A stretch of DNA of 54,129 nt, taken from an uncultured Devosia sp. GTDB taxonomy: Bacteria > Pseudomonadota > Alphaproteobacteria > Rhizobiales > Devosiaceae. A model generated the notes under the pieces. It was not told where the DNA came from. It worked only from the letters and a program-made list of their open reading frames with translations, and did no database searches. Position 1 is the stretch's first letter. The number at the start of each line of letters is the position of its first letter. Shown here in pieces: positions 48,367 to 54,129 of the stretch. Location of the stretch: the NCBI RefSeq assembly GCF_946479885.1, contig NZ_CAMLHM010000022.1, forward strand, positions 1-54,129. The letters run 5' to 3'. Position numbers and translations under genes: made by a program.

Positions 48367-50378
48367 GACGCGCCAAGCGTGTCCAGCGGCATGCCTTCGC
48401 GATAGGGGGCGACCAGCCTGATGCCGACAGCACGGCCGGGCTCGCGCACGCTCGCGGCCTGGTCTTGCTGGCCGGCGACCAGCGCAACGGCTTTCCCCTC
48501 GACAATCCGCACGACCACGCCAATCGCCTTGAGCGGGTCGGTTTCGTCTGCGTCACGGTAGATCAGCGCGCCGACATCGAGCACGCGAGCCTCCCTGGGT
48601 ATGACGACCCACAGGCTTGCGCCCTGGTAGCGGCCGCGGAGATAGACAGGGGGCAGGGGGACCGGCTGCCGCTGCGGCTGGTCGTCGCCGTTGCTCTCGA
48701 TGACCACCATGGCGACGCGTTCCTGCGCCACGATGCCAGCGCTGGCCGCAGGGATGGCGCCCAGCTGCACCCCGGCCGCGATATCGGCAATGTCGAGCGG
48801 CTGCGGCGTGTCGGCGAGCGACCAGCCGGGCGTCGCCGGCGCAAATGGCAGCCAGTTCGGCCAGCGCGACGCCTTGAGACGCGGCCGCTCGATGTGGCGC
48901 CAGCCGCCGTCGAGATAGGCCGCAGGCGCAACTTCGTCCGGGGTGTCGCCGATCGGCGCGGGGGCGTCCGGCGTCTCGTAGATCGGATCGATGAGGTGTT
49001 CCTCGACGGCACGGCGCTGGCGCCCGATCAGGGCGTCGACCGCATCGCCACCGCTGGCGACGCAGGCGCTGCGGCTGAGCCAGCCGCCGGCGCTGCCCGC
49101 CAGTGCAATGCCCGTAAGCATGCCGCGGGGTTCGAGGCGTGCCCTGGTCGCGCTCCAGGCGCTCTGCCCGCCGGCCATGTGCCAGAGCGTCAGGTCGGGC
49201 TGCCAGCCGCCGCACACCACGAGCCGGTCGGCCGGCAAGGGCGGCTCGCTCCGCGTAAAGCCGCCAAGCGCCACCTGCGGCGTGGCCACCAGGCTCCGGC
49301 CCTTGGGCCCGGCAGCGGTCGAGGCGATGATGGTCCCCGCCGCCAGGGTGATGCCGTAGGCCTTGGAGAATTCGATGAAGCGCGACTGCGGATGCGGGCG
49401 GGAATCGACGATGCGGGGCACGGTGATGCCGGCGTCCGATGCCAGCATGGCGAGCCGATAGGCGGGACTGCTGCTGGTGGCGACAAGGGCGGACGTGCCG
49501 GCCCAAATGCCGTAGCGCTGGGCCAGCTCGAACGCCTCGAGCGCGCCGATGGCGCCGGGCAGCCGGTTGCCTGGGAAGACCGGCAGCCGCTCAAGCGATC
49601 CGGTGGCCAGCACGATATGGGGCGCCCGGATCTCGATGACGCGGCCGGTGGGCGCGCCGTCAGCCATCTCCACCTGATGCAGCCGCACCACGCCGGCGCG
49701 CAAGGCAAACACCTCGGCATTGGTGAGCACAGTGATGGCATCCGACTTGGCGATGGCGGCGGTCAGGCGCCCAATCTGCTCGTCGGGCGTGTGCTCGCCC
49801 TCCAGCGTGCCGAATAACCGGGAGTTGCCGCCGAGCACCGGGCTGGCCTCGATCAGCGTCACGCGCAGGCCGCGCTTGGCCGCAGCCAGGGCGGCCGAAA
49901 GGCCGGCGACGCCACCGCCCACCACCACCAGGTCGGTTTCGGCCCCCGCCTCGGCCGGGCTGCCGATCCATGGTCGAGCCAGGGCATCGGCACGGTCGAG
50001 GTCGATATGGAGCGAGTGGCCACCCTGTCGCAGCAGACGCCCCAGCGGATTGCGACGCAGCTTGCGCGCCGTGGTGACATAGTCAGCCCCCGCAGTGGCC
50101 AGGGTTCGCTCCATGGGCAGAGTGCGCTGGGGATCGGCTGCAAGGGCGGCGAAGCTGATGGTCGGGGCATGGCGTTGCGACAGTGCCAGGGTTGCGCCAT
50201 CGCGCTGGCCGATCGTGTCGACGCCCGAAGCCAGAACGGCGCTCAGCACCGTGTCGCCGGCAAAGCCCGACACCACGCGGCCATCCAGCCGGAACTGCAG
50301 CGGCCGGCTGCGATCGATGGCGCTGCCTTGCAGATGATGCTGTCGGTCTATGCCGAGGCGATTGGGCTGGCCCTTCAT
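48363..50378 (-). CDS. FAD/NAD(P) oxidoreductase, sarcosine-oxidase-alpha-like, lacking the GCV_T domain
   Basis: A 671-aa protein. Residues 20-95 resemble the N-terminal Fer2_4-like module (RPLQFRLDGRVVSGFAGDTVLSAVLASGV) and residues 148-470 the FAD/NAD(P)-binding domain (DLVVVGGGVAGLSAALAAAKRGLRVTLIE). True SoxA subunits run to about 1000 aa with a folate-binding GCV_T domain, absent here; the C-terminal 200 residues are unrecognised (RGRYQGASLWVVIPREARVLDVGALI). No cysteine motif for an iron-sulfur cluster is seen in the N-terminal module. Its start overlaps the partner's stop by 4 bases. Likely an amine or opine oxidase-like complex; substrate unknown. Confidence 0.78.
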   Translation of the reverse strand: MKGQPNRLGIDRQHHLQGSAIDRSRPLQFRLDGRVVSGFAGDTVLSAVLASGVDTIGQRDGATLALSQRHAPTISFAALAADPQRTLPMERTLATAGADYVTTARKLRRNPLGRLLRQGGHSLHIDLDRADALARPWIGSPAEAGAETDLVVVGGGVAGLSAALAAAKRGLRVTLIEASPVLGGNSRLFGTLEGEHTPDEQIGRLTAAIAKSDAITVLTNAEVFALRAGVVRLHQVEMADGAPTGRVIEIRAPHIVLATGSLERLPVFPGNRLPGAIGALEAFELAQRYGIWAGTSALVATSSSPAYRLAMLASDAGITVPRIVDSRPHPQSRFIEFSKAYGITLAAGTIIASTAAGPKGRSLVATPQVALGGFTRSEPPLPADRLVVCGGWQPDLTLWHMAGGQSAWSATRARLEPRGMLTGIALAGSAGGWLSRSACVASGGDAVDALIGRQRRAVEEHLIDPIYETPDAPAPIGDTPDEVAPAAYLDGGWRHIERPRLKASRWPNWLPFAPATPGWSLADTPQPLDIADIAAGVQLGAIPAASAGIVAQERVAMVVIESNGDDQPQRQPVPLPPVYLRGRYQGASLWVVIPREARVLDVGALIYRDADETDPLKAIGVVVRIVEGKAVALVAGQQDQAASVREPGRAVGIRLVAPYREGMPLDTLGAS

Positions 50379-51442
50379 GCGGCGGCCCCGAATTCGGCAA
50401 CCGGGGAAGGCGACGCCTTGCGGTCCACCAGCCGCGCTGCCAGCCAGTCGTTCTCTGCCGATGTGGCCTTGCCGCAGAGCCAGCGGGCAATCGATGGCGC
50501 GAGAAACGCGCCGGCCGGCCCGAGCCCGGCCAGCACGTCGGGCCCGGTGCCTCGCAGCCGGCCGACCACCGGGGCAGCATCGGCGGCGAGAAGCGTTTCA
50601 TAGCTCGATTGCCCCGCCTGGCGGAACTGGCGCTCCTTGTCGAGCAAGACACCCAGGGCGGCCGCAAACGGATCGATGGCACCCGGACCCATGGCGGCAA
50701 TTCCCCGGCCGGCCTGCTGCTGCACCAAGGTCAGGCCGGTATCGAGCCGGTGCATCACCGGCGCGGCTATCGGCCGGGTCGGCTCGGTCAGGATGGTGCT
50801 GGCGACGCGGCGCACCAGCAAGGCGGGCCATTGCGCCGCGGGAATGTGCGCGATGATAGCCGGGTCGTCGGCCAATATGGTTTGGGCGATCTCGAGGCGG
50901 TCTTCACCCGAGACGAGCTCGGCGCTGCCATCGGCCCGGACGGTCAGCACCTCGTCGTCGCGCTGGCGACGCACCCCGTGCTGGTCCATCCACTTGTCGA
51001 GCGCCACCTCAAGGCTGGGGCGATGCAGCAGAACCGCGTCGCGCAGCATCAGGCCGTCGCGGCCCGGCCCTATGGTCTTGGCGGCAATGCGCTCCGCCGC
51101 ATGGCCGAAGGCAAGGGCCATATGGCGGATATGGGCCAGGGCCTCCTGGCCCGCCGCCGCTTCGCTGAACAGGATCGGATCGACGCGCGACCAGAACCGG
51201 CGGCCGCCAATGCGTGAGATCAGTTTAACGGTCTCGGGCAGGCCCGCCTTGAGCAGGGCCCAGGTATCGGGGCGCGTGATCGGCGCGACGGACAGGTCGA
51301 CACCTCGTGGCAGGCGATAGCCGGATTGGCTTTCGCCTGAAAACACCACGCTTTTGCCATGCGCCGACGCCAGCAGCCCGGCGATCAGCCGTGCGGTTGG
51401 GGTCGATCCGACGATGGCGAAGTCTGCGCGGGCTTCGGTCAT
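50375..51442 (-). CDS. FAD-dependent oxidoreductase (DAO/SoxB-like), partner of the SoxA-like protein
   Basis: A 355-aa flavoprotein: a dinucleotide motif FAIVGSTPTARLIAGLLASAHGKSVV replaces the classic GxGxxG with a GSTPTA variant, and the late VVGRLRGTGPDVLAGLGPAGAFLAPSIARWL is typical of the DAO/SoxB C-terminal region. The sequence is short for SoxB. The first gene of a two-gene minus-strand operon. The altered FAD loop makes cofactor binding uncertain. Confidence 0.75.
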   Translation of the reverse strand: MTEARADFAIVGSTPTARLIAGLLASAHGKSVVFSGESQSGYRLPRGVDLSVAPITRPDTWALLKAGLPETVKLISRIGGRRFWSRVDPILFSEAAAGQEALAHIRHMALAFGHAAERIAAKTIGPGRDGLMLRDAVLLHRPSLEVALDKWMDQHGVRRQRDDEVLTVRADGSAELVSGEDRLEIAQTILADDPAIIAHIPAAQWPALLVRRVASTILTEPTRPIAAPVMHRLDTGLTLVQQQAGRGIAAMGPGAIDPFAAALGVLLDKERQFRQAGQSSYETLLAADAAPVVGRLRGTGPDVLAGLGPAGAFLAPSIARWLCGKATSAENDWLAARLVDRKASPSPVAEFGAAA

Positions 51443-51458
51443 GCCGCGGCGCTTGCCG

Positions 51459-51506
51459 GTGGCAATGCGTCCGCCCGTCCGTCTACCTGTGGCAATGCGT
51501 CCGCCC
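51459..51506. repeat. Direct repeat GTGGCAATGCGTCCGCCC, two copies 30 bp apart
   Basis: Copies at 51459-51476 and 51489-51506 are identical over 18 bases with exactly 30 bp period, separated by GTCCGTCTACCT. They lie in the divergent gap between the flavoprotein operon and ccmI. It could be a tandem duplication or a pair of regulator sites. Confidence 0.65.
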
Positions 51507-51697
51507 CGCGATCGCGTGTTTTGGTGGTTTTTCGCTGCATTGGGCTTATAGATGGCGCTCTCTTGTCGCGCGCCGGCGAGAGGAGCCTTGCGTGATCTGC
51601 AACAGCCAGATCATCGGCTCTAGGTTTTTTTATCGCAAGGTTATCAGCGAAAAGCCGGTTCCCACCTTTTCGCACCTTGCTTGAGCGTCCAGGGGCC

Positions 51698-52783
51698 ATG
51701 CTTTTCTGGTTTATCGCCATCGCCGTTACCGCCGTTGCGTGCGCTGCACTTTACTACGCAGCCGGCTGGCGCGTGGTCAACGCGGCGCCCACTGAATCGG
51801 ACGATGCCAACAACCATTTTCGCCTGGTGCTCGCCGGGATCGACGCCGACCTCGCCGTTGGCAAGCTCGGTGAAGGGGAGGCGACTGCCGCCAAGGGCGA
51901 ACTGGCACGCGAAATTCTCCGCCTGAAGTCCGAAGCCGGCCGCGTGGTTGGTACCGGATTGGCCTTCGGCAGCGGCGCACTGCTCGGCGGGCTGGTGCTC
52001 GTTGCTGGGCTGGCGCTGGGCCTTTACGCCTGGCTCGGCAGCCCCGATCTGCCCAGCCAGCCCCTGAGCGGTCGCGCCGATGTGGCGGCGCAGGAGCTCG
52101 ATCTGGATACGGCTATCGCACGGATCGAAGCCCAGCTCACGGCCAATCCTGAAGACCTGCGCGGCTGGACGGTGATTGCGCCCGCCTATGTCGAACAGGC
52201 GCGCTATGCCGACGCCGTGCGGGCCTATCGCCGGATCATCGACCTTGGCGGCGCCACCCCCGACCTGCAGACGAGCCTCGCCGAGGCGCTGCTGCTGGCG
52301 GGTGACGATGCGGGCACGGACGAAGCCATCGCGCTGTTGCAGGCCGCCGCAGCCGCCGATCCCGCCCACGTCATGTCGCGGCTTTACCTCGCTTCGGTAC
52401 TGACCGGCGTGGAGCGCTATGAGGAAGCCGTCCCGATCTGGAAGGACGTCATGGCGCTCGCCAAGGGCGACGAGCCGTGGCTGGCCAGTGCCCGGCAGGG
52501 GCTTGCCGTGGCCGAGAATGGCGGCGCGGCTCCCGCCAATGACCAGGAGACCGAGATGATCGGCCAGATGGTCAGCGGCCTTGCCGACCGTCTCGCCGCC
52601 CAGGGCGGCAGCATCGAGGAATGGACCCAACTGGTCCGCGCCTATCTCGTGCTGGGAGACACCGAACGCGCGCAGGCCGCGTTCGACGCCGCCGTCGCCG
52701 CCTATCCGCAGGCCTTTGATCGTGGCGACCTCGATACTCTGGCGCTCGGCGCCGGCCTGACCATCAATGGAGCCCAGCCATGA
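51698..52783 (+). CDS. ccmI: Cytochrome c biogenesis protein CcmI (CycH)
   Basis: A 361-aa membrane protein. Two N-terminal membrane segments (FWFIAIAVTAVACAALYYAAG and GTGLAFGSGALLGGLVLVAGLALGLYAW) bracket a cytoplasmic stretch, followed by TPR-like repeats (ARYADAVRAYRRIIDLGG, PDLQTSLAEALLLAGDD). CcmI holds apocytochrome c during heme attachment. AGGGG before the ATG at 51698 fixes the start. It overlaps ccmE by 4 bases (ATGA). Confidence 0.93.
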   Translation: MLFWFIAIAVTAVACAALYYAAGWRVVNAAPTESDDANNHFRLVLAGIDADLAVGKLGEGEATAAKGELAREILRLKSEAGRVVGTGLAFGSGALLGGLVLVAGLALGLYAWLGSPDLPSQPLSGRADVAAQELDLDTAIARIEAQLTANPEDLRGWTVIAPAYVEQARYADAVRAYRRIIDLGGATPDLQTSLAEALLLAGDDAGTDEAIALLQAAAAADPAHVMSRLYLASVLTGVERYEEAVPIWKDVMALAKGDEPWLASARQGLAVAENGGAAPANDQETEMIGQMVSGLADRLAAQGGSIEEWTQLVRAYLVLGDTERAQAAFDAAVAAYPQAFDRGDLDTLALGAGLTINGAQP

Positions 52784-53253
52784 CGACCGAGACCGCCATC
52801 CGCAAGAAGGGCTGGTCGCGCAAGCAGAAGCGCCTGGCTGTGATCGCCGGGCTCGCCGTGGTCGTGGCGCTGGCGACCACGCTGGTGCTGACGGCCCTGC
52901 GGGACCAGATCGTCTTCTTCTATGCCCCGTCCGACGTCGTGTCCCGCCAGGTTGCCCCCGGTGTTCCGATCCGGCTGGGAGGCCTCGTCAAGGACGGCTC
53001 CTGGGTTCGCGACGGGCAGGACAACAGCTTTATTGTCACCGACGGCGCCACCGACATTGCCGCCCGCTATACCGGCATTCTGCCTGACCTGTTCCGCGAA
53101 GGGCAGGGCGTGGTGGCCGAGGGGAGCCTCGGGCCGGACGGTTCGTTCGTGGCCACCAACGTGCTGGCCAAGCATGATGAGAACTACATTCCCAAAGAGG
53201 TCGTGGACGCGCTGAAAGCCAGCGGCGAATGGCGGCCGGAGGGCGGGGAGTGA
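52780..53253 (+). CDS. ccmE: Heme chaperone CcmE
   Basis: A 157-aa heme chaperone. A membrane anchor (RLAVIAGLAVVVALATTLVLTAL) precedes an OB-fold (FYAPSDVV, VPIRLGGLVKDGS, ARYTGILPDLFREGQGVVAEG) with the heme-binding His132 in AKHDENY, Tyr136 as axial ligand. The order ccmI-ccmE-ccmF is standard in alphaproteobacteria. Confidence 0.95.
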   Translation: MTTETAIRKKGWSRKQKRLAVIAGLAVVVALATTLVLTALRDQIVFFYAPSDVVSRQVAPGVPIRLGGLVKDGSWVRDGQDNSFIVTDGATDIAARYTGILPDLFREGQGVVAEGSLGPDGSFVATNVLAKHDENYIPKEVVDALKASGEWRPEGGE

Positions 53254-53267
53254 GCTTGGTGCGGTAT

Positions 53268-53405
53268 CGGGCCCCCCATTACCCCCACCCTCATTCCCTC
53301 CCCACAAGGGGGAGGGAAGCCTGCGCAGTGTTCACCCGGATATCGTGCGCACCGGTGGTGCAGTCATCTCCCTCCTCCTTGTGGGGAGGGATCAAGGGTG
53401 GGGGT
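53268..53405. repeat. CCTCCCCAC-type palindromic repeat pair between ccmE and ccmF
   Basis: CCCTCCCCACAAGGGGGAGGGA on the left and CCTCCTTGTGGGGAGGG on the right, the same mirrored layout as in the GTA cluster. The two units interrupt the ccm operon (190-bp gap 53254-53443) without a T-run, so transcription probably continues through it. Confidence 0.72.
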
Positions 53406-53443
53406 GATGCCTCAGCAACATCCACGGCCGGGGCCGCCTACCG

Positions 53444-54129
53444 ATGAGCATCGAACTCGGTCACTTCGCGCTCATCCTCGCCTTCGCCATCGCCACCGTG
53501 TCGGCGATCGGCGGATTTGCCTTCTGGCGCTCCGGCCAGCGCATTGCGCTGGTGCTGAGCCAGGGTGCGGTGCTGCAATTCGTGCTTGTCGCCGCCGCCT
53601 TCGCGGCGCTGATCCAGGCGTTCGTCACCTCCGATTTCAGCCTGTTGCTGGCCGCCAACAATTCGCATTCGCTCAAGCCGCTGGTCTTCAAAATATCGGG
53701 CGTCTGGGGCAATCACGAAGGCTCGATGGTACTGTGGATTTCCATCCTCGTGGCCTTCGGCGCCATGGTCGCCGCCTTCGGCCGCCGCCTGCCCAGTGAC
53801 CTGCTGACGCTAGTGCTGGCGACGCAGAGCCTGCTGACGGCGGCCTTTGCCGGCTTCACCATCTTCACCTCCAACCCGTTCATCCGGCTGATCCCGGCAC
53901 CCCTTGAGGGCAATGACCTCAATCCGGTGCTGCAGGATATCGGCCTCGCCATCCACCCGCCGCTGCTCTATGCCGGCTATGTCGGCTTCTCGATCTGCTT
54001 CTCCTTCGCGGTCGCCGCGCTGGTTTCGGGCCGCATCGACCAGGCCTGGGCGCGCTGGGTGCGGCCCTGGACCATGCTGAGCTGGACCTTCCTGACCCTG
54101 GGCATCGCCATGGGCTCCTACTGGGCCTA
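53444..54129 (+). CDS. ccmF: Heme lyase CcmF, 3' partial
   Basis: The first 228 residues of an integral membrane protein; the frame stays open to the window end. ALILAFAIATVSAIGG and LVLSQGAVLQFVLVAAAFAAL are membrane segments, FKISGVWGNHEGSMVLW is the CcmF WGNHEGS signature, and FTSNPFIRLIPAPLEGNDLNPVLQDIGLAIHPPLLYAGYVGF is the conserved tryptophan-rich/HPPLLY region. With CcmI and CcmE it attaches heme to cytochromes c. Start ATG at 53444. Confidence 0.95.
   Translation, partial: MSIELGHFALILAFAIATVSAIGGFAFWRSGQRIALVLSQGAVLQFVLVAAAFAALIQAFVTSDFSLLLAANNSHSLKPLVFKISGVWGNHEGSMVLWISILVAFGAMVAAFGRRLPSDLLTLVLATQSLLTAAFAGFTIFTSNPFIRLIPAPLEGNDLNPVLQDIGLAIHPPLLYAGYVGFSICFSFAVAALVSGRIDQAWARWVRPWTMLSWTFLTLGIAMGSYWA

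Overview
The window is high-GC DNA, almost fully coding, from an alphaproteobacterium. A complete gene-transfer-agent (GTA) cluster, a FeuP/FeuQ-like two-component pair, a ccmI-ccmE-ccmF operon and sugar ABC operons point to Hyphomicrobiales (Rhizobiales). A Devosia-like lineage is my guess from gene style and repeat type, not something the sequence proves.

Layout. 1-3354: end of a carbohydrate ABC operon with two MalF/MalG-type permeases, a cytoplasmic five-bladed beta-propeller glycosidase and a UgpC/MsmK-type ATPase. 3355-3785: regulatory gap with palindromes and a possible promoter. 3786-15121: a nine-gene operon with a ribose-type ABC importer, SorC-type regulator, aldo/keto reductase, GlpD-family dehydrogenase, DhnA/LacD-type aldolase, FGGY kinase and GMC oxidoreductase. 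It probably takes up and degrades a sugar or polyol that I cannot identify. 15187-18213: small membrane and secreted proteins, then a WYL-type repressor divergent from an epoxide-hydrolase-like enzyme with a clear operator between them. 18260-20126: a DUF1214/DUF1254 pair and a HigBA-like toxin-antitoxin (TA) module with paired palindromic operators. 20193-24212: a class A penicillin-binding protein, a YcgN-type protein and a mobile mystery A/B (XRE plus Fic) pair behind four palindromes spaced exactly 33 bp apart. 24213-27047: a degenerate GGDEF protein, an Hsp70-like ATPase and a DUF2147 protein.

27323-43574 is an apparently intact RcGTA-type cluster in canonical order: terminase, portal, protease, capsid, connectors, tail tube, chaperones, tape measure, baseplate, peptidase and large host-interaction protein. 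It ends in a GH108 lysozyme fused to a holin-like membrane tail. Two antisense genes sit inside it, a 49-aa cysteine protein and a lipoprotein, plus an unusual 39-aa sense ORF. Several gene junctions carry hairpin repeats. No integrase, replication gene or phage repressor is visible, so I read it as a GTA and not a prophage.

43665-54129: a HicBA-like pair, a PepSY-like protein with a FeuP/FeuQ-like two-component system (possibly leaderless, behind 11-bp-spaced direct repeats), a lipoprotein, a 402-aa protein of unknown function, a two-gene flavoprotein operon resembling sarcosine-oxidase subunits, and the start of the cytochrome c maturation operon (ccmI, ccmE, ccmF running off the end).

The best leads are the catabolic operon, the 33-bp-phased operator array, the lysozyme-holin fusion with an internal start, the antisense genes inside the GTA cluster and the repeat-punctuated GTA transcript. 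No tRNA, rRNA, CRISPR array, transposase or integrase was seen.
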